A stretch of DNA of 64,000 nucleotides from Neodiprion pinetum (Eukaryota > Arthropoda > Insecta > Hymenoptera > Diprionidae), in NCBI RefSeq assembly GCF_021155775.2, contig NC_060234.1, positions 19,616,526 through 19,680,525 of the forward strand, read 5' to 3'. The position numbers were made by a program, and so were the translations under genes. Under the pieces are notes generated by a model. It did no database searches, was not told where the DNA came from, and saw only the letters and a program-made list of their open reading frames with translations. Each line of letters opens with the position of its first letter. Positions within the stretch are counted from its first letter, which is position 1. Shown one piece after another: positions 38,781 to 50,700 of the stretch.

Positions 38781-39451
38781 CCGACTTATTAAAATGAAAA
38801 TTAGGTTATGTAAAAATGATAAGATTTGAAACTAGACAACCTTTTCTAATCGCAAGCTCAATAAATAAATAAATTTTCAACACTTACATGATCGTAAATA
38901 ACTATCTTCGTACGAGTCCAAGAGAAAAATAACGACGAACTTATTTTTTATTTTTTAAACAAGAAAATAACAAAGCGTTCTCACGTCTCACTCTTTTTTC
39001 CATTTAAAGTGTTGTCGTGCAATGCTTAGTTACCGAGATATTTCAATTGCTAAACATGCCCTATGCTTATTGGCCAGCCTTACCTTACATCGGATTCACA
39101 TAACTTGGATCAGATGTGATAATTATGAAATATTTTACGATAGAAAGTTTGTTCAATCTTAAAAAAATTTTACATTTCATTTGCCATTGTACAAGTAATG
39201 TCCGAGTTATGGTGACTTGTAACTTTACACTGATTTCTAACTCGATGCGCTTTGAAAATTTTTGGATTAAAAAAATTAAGGAAAGTTAGCACTAGTACGT
39301 TGTGTTACAAGTGCAGAAAGTGCGCGATTTCGGACGAGGGTGAAGATTGCAGCGTGAGCTGCGAAGACGAGTGCTAGCTCATCCGCACGTGTGACATACG
39401 CTGTTTTTTCCAACATCCGTAAAGGTAATTTTAATTGAAGACGCTATGAAG

Positions 39452-39535
39452 GTGCCACTAACAGCGTGTAAAATTAGAGTTAGCTAACTTACGCTCAGTG
39501 GCATAGTACGTAGAATTGGGTTATTCGAAATTGCG
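39452..39535 (+). repeat. Dispersed repeat B, copy 2
   Basis: This is the second copy of the repeat at 32287-32375, with many substitutions. It shows no terminal repeats. Confidence 0.55.
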
Positions 39536-41418
39536 CAAACTGCGAAGAAAATCGTTTTTCTCAACAGGAGTTGGAGAAAAATATTTATTGTTCTGTGGGA
39601 GGGGTTTCTGAATTGCTCACAATTAATTCACAATTCATTTGATTAGCTACACATCGGTTTTTGGAAATATGTGGGCGTGATGGAGGGTGGGACAACCTTA
39701 CACCAGATATTCTATATTAACGAGTTGAAATTATATTACTCCACACTAGTGCTGTACTCTAGTAGCTCGAAATAGCAATTCTGCGTTCTTCGATTTTCTC
39801 AAAAAATACGATGAAGCAATGTACGAAGACGGCAGAGTAATATACTAATTAGGAGGAATTAGGAAGCAATTGTTTGAGGATTCGTGTCTTCCGAATTCCC
39901 TCAACTGCGAGATTTCCTGTAAGATTCAGAATAATTTGAATTCATTTGAAAATACTAATAGTAAATTAGCTGCGTGCGTGGAGTCGGCATTGCAGTTCAC
40001 GGTTCAGATACAATCAACTGTGCCATAATTGCCGAAAATTTTTTTAGTTTCCTAGAAAAAAATTTCGAGCCACATGAAAAAAGTCAAAAGCAACTGGGAA
40101 GGAATTGTGTGGCAAATTGTAGCACTCGAAATTCTTGTCCGTTCAGTGAAAATATACGATCGTGGATCAATTGGAGGCAGATAGAAGTAATTACTTGCCA
40201 TATCGCTGAACCTTATATTCCTTACCGTTTAGTCGGAACATACTCGTACTTACGATGTGAGGCCTTATTTTACTGTGTAAAATACTAATCGCGTTTTACT
40301 GTTTTCCACAATATCAGCAAGAAACAAATAACCCCAATCGCAACGCATTTTGAAGTAATTATTCGTTATGTTATCCATCCCAAAATTTTACTCCTGTCGG
40401 TAAACTTTACATAGATTACAAGATCGCTTGGCCAAGACCGATAATTTTCTTTATTTTGAGTAAAAGATAATTTTACACTGAGTATTCATAAAATAATTAT
40501 ATTTGCAAACTGCAAAGATTTCTTTGAAAATAGAAAGTATTGAAATTATTCTTCCAAATTCCAAAAACTTAATTATCGATGCTTCATATTGAGTGATTTA
40601 AACAAAATTTTATGTCTAGTACATTGGTTCGATTTCACTCCACGACGACTCATTTTATTCAGAAGATTATTTTTTATAAATTTGCTGCAATACTTATTTC
40701 AAAATATAAATATTGGCATCGTTCAACATTTAGCTTCACAACATTGCATCAATAGTGATTACGATTAACGACTGGCAATGTTAGATTGACTATTGGAAAA
40801 AAATAAAACCTTCCCTTTAGTAAATTTGTAGAAAATAGTATTCTGGATAAAATGAGCCATCATAAGTGAGAATTATCTCGGGTTAAATGTGAAAATTCAG
40901 TACCGTTCCTTCGAACCCCAAAGTGAACCCTCTAGTTCTTACACATCAAATGCATACAAAATAAATCCAGTACTACCTCGTTAAGAGAGCGTGTCAAGGC
41001 GGTTAGGGGAATAGGATTCCAAGAAATTCGTCGCAGGAGCGTTCCCGCCAATATTGCCTGGAGAGCTTGGGAATCACAGTTCTGTACATGAATCTGGTGT
41101 GTAAATACGTATGATTCACGCGATCGTTCGTCGCTTATAACGAGGAGTCCGAGCGAAAGTTAGGGGACCTCAGGTACACAGATGAGTGGTGGAAGCTATA
41201 AAACTTGCTCAAGCGAAACGAAGGGGGAATTCTGTTTTAACGAAGTAGTACTATATAAGATTCATTTTTGTTATGCGAATGATCGCCATCGTATTGAAAT
41301 ACGCGAAATTTCGTGAACCCATGGATCTAGCACGGGACAAATATACGACGAAAAACAGAAATTACAAGAAAACCAACAAATCAGACAAATGCGGAACTAG
41401 CCGTAAATGGGTATGGCC

Positions 41419-41535
41419 CAAGGGGGTATTCACTTGTTGTAACCGCTTTGGAAAGTAGTCACTTTAAAATCGTTTGAAATAAATTGAAATCATTGCAATC
41501 GCTAGTCACCCGATCCATTAGTGAATACCCCCTCG
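41419..41535. mobile_element. hAT-type MITE with 8-bp target duplication
   Basis: The terminal repeats are CAAGGGGGTATTCACT and its near complement AGTGAATACCCCCTCG. The flanking 8-base duplication is GTATGGCC at 41411-41418 and 41536-41543. Length 117 bases; no coding capacity. Confidence 0.82.
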
Positions 41536-43047
41536 GTATGGCCCATGGCAGACACGAGCCGTTCCAATTCATTGCCATGTTGGAACTATCCCACTATATG
41601 TTATTGGAAATTATACAAGATCATAGACAATGAAATGGTGCTTGATGTTGCTGTTAAAGTCAAGTTCCGCAAAGCCTGCGGGCTGTGGAAAAATACGGAA
41701 GATACTGCCGAGTATGCAGAGTAGGCCACCGGGATGTAATCACGAGGATTCTTCGGGCAAAGTTTCGATCGATGCAGTTCGTGAACTGCTGTAGCAAAAT
41801 CGTACAAAAAATATGGAGCGAAGTATGTCAATTATACAGGGTGGTTAGGTTTAATCCTCCAAGACGAATATCTTAGAAGCGAAGATATTTCACAAAAGTC
41901 GGAAGGTTTCAAGAGGGACAGAGGAATGGGCCATTTTTCAGATTTCGCAAATATCATGTCCAATTTTAGATAGGAAACCCGTATTTTGGATAAGAGCAAC
42001 TGATAGGCGGGTTCAAAAGTAATGTCCTAGTTTTTTTTTTATCTTCCCGCTTCGTTTTTCCGCAGGAAAGAAAGATTCAGGGAAGTTAATACATACAATG
42101 GATTTTCGAATGGACGCTAGTTGTGTGTGTGTGATCAATACTTTATCCGACGGTATCTGGAGAACGAATAAAGGGATTAGGATGATTTGGTTTCAATTGA
42201 CGGGGCATTTCTTGACTCAAGATTGAACAAATTTTGTATTTCATAGGTGATATAGTTCTCGAATTATAATATAAGAGTAAAAAAAAAATTGTATCCCACC
42301 CGTTAATGTTCTATGGACTCGAAACGCACCCTAGCGAGAAGTTCTTAAGCCGCGTTCTTAGGCCCAAAAAAGATCGGCCAAATTACCCACTTATTTCAAA
42401 TGCGAATCCCCAGAATTCGTATACACATTCGTAAGACATATATTTTTAACTAATAAACAAATTATTGTCATAGTTAATATAATACTCACAACTATGTTCT
42501 CATAAATGGTTTTTGGGTCTCTGTATTGTATGCATAATTATTTGATCAGATATTTTTTTCACTATAATAATCAAAATGGGCGCGTGAGATTTATACATGT
42601 CAATAATGGAAGTATCCAATTAATATGCATATAAATTTTTTACAGTTTATTTAAAATATACAACTCTAATAAAGACTACCCTCTATACTATCTATGAACC
42701 GTGATTAGGGAACTTATCAATATGCCAGTCATAAAATCAGCTCATCCCTTAGACAACCACCTTGGCCAGGTAACTTTGGTAAACTTGAAACAATTTAAAT
42801 ATACGCACAACAGTAACATTCGTTCACATTCAGCGAAGGTAATTAGATACGTACATACATGTTTAACAAAAATTGTAATTTCCTTTATTACACGATAATC
42901 AAATAACGTTACATGATTAAACGACCGTTTCTCTACACCTTTTCATGGAAGTTGAACATACCTACCGATAGGTATAAGATGCAATGAAAACAGCTGACCC
43001 ACTACCCCATTAACGCAATCTTACTTAGACGGGGATAGCTTACACAC

Positions 43048-43212
43048 CAAGGCTGTGCGTTTAATCAATTAATCGTAGACTTGGAATAAAAATTTCTTTT
43101 TAAAAAAATCGATTTATACGTTTTCCAATCAATTTCCGGCGCTTTACTTGATCTTTGTTACGTGTCATCAATTAATCGGTTTTACAATAAATCGATTAAT
43201 CACATAGGCCTG
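43048..43212. mobile_element. hAT-type MITE with 8-bp target duplication, 3' of PTAR1
   Basis: It starts CAAGGCTGTGCGTTTAATC and ends GATTAATCACATAGGCCTG, with ATTAATCG repeats inside. The 8-base duplication TTACACAC lies at 43040-43047 and 43213-43220. It begins 97 bases past the PTAR1 stop codon, so it could lie in or near the 3' UTR. Confidence 0.82.
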
Positions 43213-43308
43213 TTACACACCAAATACATAAACATACAATAAGGGTACACCAGTACTGTAGGTTCAATAAGTATCATTTTCCTAGAAAAATCGAAACAGC
43301 TTAAAAAT

Positions 43309-44503
43309 TCACAATTCTAAACCAGAGCTCGTTAAAAACCTAGCAAATCTTTCGCCCATGATGTTTTGGTGACCGCCGACTTCTCTAGCTCTCGCAATTA
43401 CATCCGAATTTCGCTTCCGGTACGCGGATTCCAACGGACTCTGTGCTCTGCGGTGAAATTCCAGAGTTTCAGATCCGTCTCCTTCACCGCCCAAAAGTCG
43501 GTGTAAATTTTTATCGATCAGTTCTGTTTTATAATAAGAATATCTCTCGTATGACTTGCTCATGACAACCAAGAGGTGAGAAAGAAACCTTCTGTGATAC
43601 CAAAAAGACTCGTGACCTGGATAGAGATTGAGCAATTCTTCGTTAAACATACATTCTTCAGCCCAATATGAGAGACCGGTGAGGATAGAAAGATAGTCAG
43701 TGTTGTGGCGATTTTGGTGACCAGGGGTGGCGTGCAAATAGTTTAAAACTTGATAACATGGAGCAGTCAAAATATGAGCGGTATCTTCAAGTTTAACAAA
43801 TTTGGCGATGGTTTCCCTGAATTTCATTTCTTGCCTGGTTATATGAGTGAATTCGTCATCAGCCTGGAGAAGCCTCTTCATCAAAAATTGTCGATAAGCA
43901 AACCCGCTGTAGTCGGATATGTGGAGACTGCACCATTTTCCCGAAGTCAGCCATTCTGACTCTAAAAATGAGGCAAAAGTACATGGAGAATATATGGCGA
44001 AGGTGGTAACAATGTACTCGCGATGATTCCAGGCGTGATAGTTGTTTGCGTATCTATCAGCGGACATCGAGGAAATGTCCACTTCGTTTTTCAGCAGTCT
44101 TTCAACATCCAACGTTTCAAGTGTGTTAGCACTACTAAACGCGAATTGGAGAAGCCAACGCCTGTAAGCGAACGCTTCGAAGCATTTTGCTTTGTAGTAC
44201 AGAACAACCGCAACGAAGTGTAGTTCACCTTTCCACTCAAGTCTTCCATTCCTCACAAGTTCTCGCCGCATGTTCCAAAACGTTGTTACGTCAGGATTCA
44301 ACAACAATGCACCTAGTAGCCATCGGGAAACAGTACTCGGGTCCTCCCTTTTATTGCGATTCTGACGCAATTCGAGCAGTCGATTGTATGTGTAACGGTA
44401 TAGCGGTTTCACACTCCATGATGCTAGGCCTAGAGAATTATCAGCATGAAGCACTGGTGATTTGTTCTCGTTGTCCACCGCAGGTATTATTTCGAAGCCG
44501 ATC
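43309..44503 (-). CDS. PTAR1: PTAR1 coding exon 2 (rest of protein)
   Basis: The acceptor reads AATGTTTGGCAG just before GATCGGC. The exon encodes residues 26 (last base) to 423 with no interruption, and carries all PPTA motifs. An ATG overlapping the acceptor gives an apparent 401-residue ORF starting MFGR, but those first residues belong to the intron. The stop is at 43309-43311. Confidence 0.95.
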
Positions 44504-45814
44504 CTGCCAAACATTAATGATGATATATTTACTTTTCGGTAAATAAAAATAAGCAGGTTTCAAATATTGGCATGAATTTTCTAATGCATTATAAAAATGA
44601 ATGTTCCAATATTGCATACTGCGAAATATGGATTTCAAGAATGATTTGCAAGAAGTGTTCCAAAGATATTGCCTGGGCGCCGTATAAACAGCATTTGCAA
44701 ATTTGCATATACTTTCTAAATTGCCGGTTATTTGAAAATAATGCTATTTTTTATGTCATATTTTGAAATTGGACCGTCTATCTGGGACACTCAGTAAAAT
44801 TTACGAATTCTAGCATCGAGTGAAATAAAATCAGTTCAAGGTATGATCTAGTAAAAATTTACCTAACTGGAAAGGTGATGAAATCAGGATACAATAGAAC
44901 GAAAATTAATCATTTCGAATTTTATTTAAAAAATCTGTTGAGGAAGATTGGAAAAATTTGACATCTGCAAATCTAAATTACAAAAGTACATTTGTTAATA
45001 ACATTAGAAAGATTACATTATCAGTCCATTCTTCAAATAAAAATGTCACAATGTTTGTCGAAGAGAAGAAATAAGCATTTTGTCTATCACAGGTCATTTA
45101 CATAGATCTGAAGCCAAAAGTGGACTTGAATGTTGAAAGTTTTTTCTTGCTGAATAAAATTTTGGAAACTCACTGGCAAATCGTAGAACTTTTGTAACAG
45201 AACTTTTTGCACAGATTATCATGACTTTATTCCAAACTCGTAATTTTAATTGATTAAATTTTGAACTCAAAGCATTTTAGTAGAGAAAACAAAATAATGG
45301 GGGAATAAAGTCTTGAAATGAATTGCATGCAATATCATATGAGTTTTGAGGCTGTAGAGATGGATTCTATTTCAAACTTTTGGTGATTGAACAATTCCTG
45401 GATATTAATGCATACTAATCTGTGACACTTCAGCTGTGCCAGATTTAAAAAGCATACAGCAAGAGATATAGACGAAGATTAACACAAAATAATCTAAGAG
45501 CAACTTTGTACTGTCAATAGTAGGTGTATAAATTTACATAATTATGTACATACATATGTGCAAGCTCGTTTACAGTGACATACCGATAGTGCTGGGTACA
45601 CGTAAAAACAGATATAGTCCGCATGATATGGATGAAATGCATAAAAAAAACTCGGATTTTCTGTACAACGAATAAATCCTGTTTGTCTGACTGTAAGAAT
45701 ATTCGAAAACCCCGCCCATATTGGTCCCAAAACTCACAGATTCGGATCCTTCTGCAACACAATCTCGATGTCAGAAAGTATTTTCTCAGCCGCGGGGAAA
45801 AAGTCCTCCTGCAT
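43309..45814 (-). CDS. PTAR1: PTAR1 / tempura orthologue, prenyltransferase alpha-subunit repeat protein (2 coding exons)
   Basis: PTAR1 is an alpha-type subunit that pairs with the Rab geranylgeranyltransferase beta subunit to form GGTase-III. Reported substrates are FBXL2 and farnesylated YKT6. The Drosophila orthologue is tempura. The joined exons give 423 residues, close to the human length. The start region reads MQEDFFPAAEKILSDIEIVL, then IGFEIIPAV and KSPVLHADNSLGLASWSVKP, which aligns with IGLIPCPE and NKLGVESWCVKF of human PTAR1. PPTA-type motifs are at about residues 101-108 (FWNMRREL), 138-144 (AYRRWLL), 181-190 (YHAWNHREYI), 228-234 (AYRQFLM) and 326-333 (FWYHRRFL). The gene is compact, with one 1.2-kb coding intron, and lies head to head with ZFR. 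Confidence 0.95.
44504..45737 (-). other. PTAR1 intron 1
   Basis: This 1.2-kb intron runs from GTGAGT to TTTGGCAG on the minus strand. It is AT-rich, and I saw no further exon or element in it. Small ORFs on both strands look like chance. Confidence 0.8.
45738..45814 (-). CDS. PTAR1: PTAR1 coding exon 1
   Basis: It runs from the ATG at 45814 to the donor AATCT|GTGAGT. It gives 25 codons plus two bases (start MQEDFFPAAEKILSDI). The two bases CT and the first G of the next exon form a Leu codon, so the junction reads KDPNL-IGFEII. This restores the conserved IGxxxIP motif, which supports the join. Confidence 0.88.
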
Positions 45815-47724
45815 CGTGTGACTGGCTGATTTTTGTTACATTTCTTTCAGGGTCAATGCTGAACTGGTTCAGAACACTTTCTCGTATTTTGTACGTACAC
45901 GCTGCGGCACATCCGCCATGAATGATGTGAAGGTTGCTTTCTTTTTTTGCTATTTTTTCCTTCTCTTTTTATTTTCTGCGAAAGTTGTTAAAAACTGTCT
46001 GTAGTTGGCATGACGCGTCCTCGATGGTAAAATATATCGAAGATAACGCCGGGTCATCGACGATCTGAAGAAAAGGTAAGTTCCTTGACTGAAGCCAGTC
46101 ACCGACAGGTATTTCCGCAGTTTCGAAATTCCCACGCCTCGTGTTCTACATTATAATAGCAATGTCATTATCACTTGAAATGCCACATAATTTTTTCAAG
46201 TATAAATATGTATTCAAGAATTTATTTTACCGCTTGGCATGATCAGCCATTTACTGTTGACGTATCTACCAAAAGCCTTCATGCGAATCCATTTTCAAGG
46301 CTGGTCGACACCACGGACACGCATCAATCATGTTACCACGTAGTACTACTACTTCTCCATAGGCTTGGGTTCCAAAACTTCAGACCACCTCATACCAGTG
46401 CGTTCCGATATTCTCTAGCTGTGCTGAAAACTCCCTAGGACAGAGCCAGACTAACCGACAAACTAGGCAGCGCAACAGAGATGAAAGATTGATGATAACA
46501 CTGGGAGCTAATATCGAAACACGGAGTAATAGAAAGGAGGCAACACTATGCGATGAAACTTGTCCCCAGTTTTGAATTAATGTAAAAAGAATTGTCTTAA
46601 TGTGATTCAAGCGCCTCTTACGGAAAAAATGAAATTTTTGCTGTAAAATGTAAAAAAGGAAGGGCGCCGATCGCAACCTATAAACCTCCGTACTATAAAC
46701 ATATTCCGTAAACTCGTAATATACGCATTTGAAGTGAGATAAAACCAGTGAAAACCGAGTAATTGCTATTCTAACCTCGACCGACTTTAAATCCAAGAAA
46801 AAGGTGGCAAACGTGAAATCGAAATATCATAGGGAGGACGGAGGAGAGCGCTATGCGAAATTGATGAGCGAGAAGGATAGAATTGGAGATTAATCGTAAT
46901 TAGTTTTTATAATGACTTTGAAAGAACTTAATATTTTATTTGACTGATTTAACAGTATACGACTTTCAACGGCTTTGTTTCCATGTGCCGTTTTCCGCAT
47001 TAACTTACAGACCGTCTGTTGATACGCGGCCATGATTGGTCGGGACCTGAACCACGGTCTTACATACAGGTCTGGAAACTCCATTGGAGGGGGTAGGCTA
47101 GGAGTGACTCAGATATTGAATCAATTTGTAGTTTACAGTTTCGGCACTGCGTCGCTACTATCTAGTAGGGCTGAGTTACAGAACCTCAAATTTCGTTATT
47201 AGGCTGTAGCGCGCTTGCGCCAACAGAGAGGAATTTTTTCTATCTCTGTCGCTCACAGGTGATACGGGTGACCCTACTAGGCTACAGCGACCCTTGCGGC
47301 CAATCTAAGAATTATTGAAAGGAAACTCAAGAAGTGAGTCATCCCCACCACCAGAATTTCCAGACCTGCATGTAAGACCGTGATCTGAACCCTCATTTTA
47401 CACATCTATACACGGCGTTACCCGATGACGAAAGTTGATTGTTCCTCGATGTGACTTTGGATGTGTATTGCGATAGGTTGTGAAAAGTCTAACTTGTCAT
47501 CTTGTCCCGAACGTTCGTTCGACGCCGTGCGGATTTCACCGCGCTTCCCATAGAGCCAATGAAAGTGTAAGTTGTATGGTCGGCGTGGTGGCGTCACGCT
47601 GAGTTACAGGCGTACAGCGAATCGTATTCATTTTGGTTGTTCTCGGTGCCATTTCCATGAAAACTACAACACGCCCAACGACTTCCTCCATTGTCCTTCT
47701 TTCCGGGATACTCTACGAGGAAGG
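45815..47724. other. Shared upstream region of PTAR1 and ZFR
   Basis: The two genes are transcribed away from each other from starts 1.9 kb apart. The region contains the inverted-repeat element at 47053-47382 and, at about 47500-47560, a CpG-containing stretch (CGAACGTTCGTTCGACGCCG) that fits a housekeeping promoter of ZFR. Exact transcription starts cannot be read from sequence. Confidence 0.5.
47053..47382. mobile_element. Inverted-repeat element just upstream of ZFR
   Basis: Arms of about 29 bases begin CACGGTCTTACATRCAGGTC and are inverted at the two ends, 330 bases apart. CTGAAC lies close to both ends (left flank and two bases past the right end), possibly a short target duplication. 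It sits about 340 bases before the ZFR start codon. Confidence 0.7.
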
Positions 47725-47774
47725 ATGGCTCAGAATAATTATTTCGGGTTTACACACGGTGGAACACAATATGG
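47725..47774 (+). CDS. ZFR: ZFR coding exon 1
   Basis: It encodes residues 1-16 plus two bases (MAQNNYFGFTHGGTQY). The donor reads TATGG|GTACGA, giving phase 2. The reading frame stays open for about 51 codons upstream but has no upstream ATG in frame, so this ATG is the supported start. It lies in the same position as the conserved NYFGFTH motif of vertebrate ZFR. Confidence 0.92.
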
Positions 47775-50700
47775 GTACGAAATCGATTAAATATAATATT
47801 AATGAAAATCGTAATCTTAAGTAAAGTTCATAAATAGCGCGAAGCATACATCGTCAAACGCAATAATAATATCGGTAGAATTTTGTGTGCACGCGAAGCG
47901 TAGCCGGTTTAAGCCGCCATTAAAACTTGAGCGTCCGTGCCATCGAGCGTTTTGAGCATGAGCGTCGTACCTTTTCGCGATCAGTAGTTCAGTTCGTAAA
48001 TCGTGACCATCATCATATATTCGTATTAAAATATTGCTTTACAACAGTGCAACTAGCGCTGCCGCTTATCAAACCGGACAGGCGGGATACGCGGTAACAC
48101 CAGCAGCCACAGCAGCTACATACACTCAACGGCCCGCCGCAGCGGCTGCAACGGGATACGAAACTTACCAAGCAGCTGCAGCTGCGGCCGCAACCGGCAC
48201 GACTTACGCCGGTAAGTATTCTCAACCGTAACTCTTTATCCTTTCATTTTACCATCATTTCATTTTCTGTCGACCTGAATCAAATACGTTCGATTCAAAG
48301 ACCACGCGGATGTATTTCACGTCTCGAACGTTACACACGGGCCACGTCAAGCCGGCACGGCTTTGGAATTTACGATCGATCGACGTAGCGCCCAACGGTC
48401 TCTTTCATTTTGTTTTCCTTTTTTGTTTTTATTGTTTATATACGTATCTTTAAGTTGAATGGATTCCTTTATTCAGCCTAATATTCAAAATTTATGTTAT
48501 GACGAAAATTGGCCGCGATTTTGCATTCTTGTTCGTTTAAAGGTTACACTTTTAAACGTGGTTGAAATTCGTTACGCTTTCGTTTCTAAACAACCTTTGA
48601 AATAAATTTTTATCTTGTGACCATAGTATTGTCTGGAATATAATAAATATTCATTCATGAAGCTGTGGCTAAAGTCTTGGGGAATTTCCTTCAAAACCTT
48701 ATCGTTGTATTAATGCTTCAAATTTCAATATTATAGCTGTGGAGGTTTTTGGAGTTGAGGTTACAGCGCAAGTGATACGTAAACCTTGAAAATGCCCTGT
48801 AATTTCCATACTTCGTAAATTGCTTATCCTTATCACTAATATCAGATTAATTCATTAGTTGAAAAAACGTTCCGATACCAATAAACCATATTTTAAACCT
48901 TAGACTAGATTTTATAATTATTGTAGGAAAGTTGTAAAATAATGCTCAATTTTCCTTTTAAGATAACATTTTGCCATTTTGTAGAATAGAAAAAGTTAAA
49001 ATATCATAAGTCCTTAAATTTCATTACACGTGGCCTCAAATATAATAAATCGTAAGCCTAGGCCTGTGATATCATATTTTCTATGTGTACTTGAAATTTT
49101 GATCGATCATATATCAGATCAAAACTTGAGTTCTTACTAACACTGAGATTTGATAATGAATTTCTGGCGAGAGAATGAGACCTGGGTCAGCAATAGTGAA
49201 GTTCTGTGTAAATGTTATATTACAATCCAAACATATCTTTTTATTCGTATCTGATTTTCTTGAAATATTTAGAGGATAAATAATTCTCTTGACAGAAATC
49301 ATCAGCCAAAAATAACATTCAACAATTTTAGGTTCAAAACTCAATTCTAATGATTAAGTCGACAAATTGACTCAAAAATCATTTGTACTTTGCTTCATGT
49401 GCTACAAAACGAAATCAGTACAATTGGCTTGTAACATATTTGTTTACCATCAAAACTTTTTCGATCAAGCTAGGTTGTTAAATACATTCAAAAACTATTG
49501 AAACACGGCAACGTTAAACATGAAAGTAGAAAATAGTTAAATTGTCAAGTCCACACTGCAGAAATTGAATAAAAAACTTGATATCAAAGTTTTTAAGAGT
49601 TGCCTATACAAAAAGAAGATTTTATATGTTACCTCAGAATTCTAGTAAAGTTGCTATTGTTACAACAATGGTTTAAGTATTGTTGGAATTTCTAGAAAAA
49701 TTCTGTACAAATAACTATTACTATCATTATAGTTGTCAATACTGCGTCTTTTGGTTATTGCAATATGAAATTGTTTAATTTACTAAATTTTTTGATATAG
49801 TTCCAAAAAGCCCATGCTTCTGGTCAATTAAAACTTTTGTATACCCATGTATTTTGAATCGTTGACCACAAATATGCCAGTGAAAATACCTGCAAATTTG
49901 GTTTTCAAGGTCAAAACTCGCCAAAACTGATTTTGAAAGTTTTTTTATTTCATTTCGATAAGTGTTGATCTTCGAAAAAATGTGTTCTGCAAAAATTATA
50001 GCCTATTAAAAGATAGATCCGTTATGTTTCAAACAATTTTTGTCTGAAATCATTTTTTTAGCTAAATACTAAACTTTCATACCTAAAATTGTACTTTTTG
50101 ATTATGGTTAAAAATATAAATAGACAAGGACTGTACAGTGACCGCAACTAGAAATTTCTTTCATTGCGACAATGATACACGTATTGTGTAAACACGGAAA
50201 GTCACTCATTTTGGTTGTTACAGGATAGTAAGCAAATTTAGTAACAAGAACTTCTTAAAATGGTTGATTGTGAGTTTAGATTAAATGACTCATCCTTGCC
50301 TTTTGAAAATATTTTCCTCGATAGTCAACTTAAGAATGATAATTAAACGCTTAAGTCAGTCACAATATATGTTACCGAACAAACAAGATTAAAATCGTCG
50401 CAACCGTATGCATTGCAATAGACGTAAGTCAGTATCAAAAATACAATGGCCTTTTGTTTAAGTATCTTCTTATTTTTCTTCTTGTTCTTTCTCTATAGCT
50501 ATATCCCGTTCGGGCAAGTGCCAATTTTATATATCTCTATTGGTATGGTTAGCATCAAGCATAAAGTTGAAATTTTTTAAGCACTGGTCTTGAACTTTGG
50601 TAATTTGATTGAAAGTAGCAAACGCGGGAACGGTAGCGCAGACCTACGACTACGGCTACGGGCGTGCAGCACCAGCACCTACATACGACGCGACCAAAAC

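Larger units (their letters stand above)
33294..43039. other. Intergenic region between the unidentified gene and PTAR1
   Basis: It holds a GC-richer block at about 33880-34900 that could be a distal promoter or 5' UTR, the 203-codon ORF (34554-35165), CAGAGAAATTT repeats, the pogo-like remnant, repeat B copy 2 and a hAT MITE. Elsewhere I see only AT-rich DNA. Confidence 0.5.

Noticed and set aside
39974..40288. Plus-strand 104-codon ORF
   Set aside because: No motif, no ATG context or splice site support, and AT-rich composition. Compatible with chance.
46380..46796. Minus-strand 138-codon ORF upstream of PTAR1
   Set aside because: Length is within chance for this AT content and window size. 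Composition is Leu/Phe/Ser/Arg-rich as expected from AT-rich antisense, with no motif or splice support.
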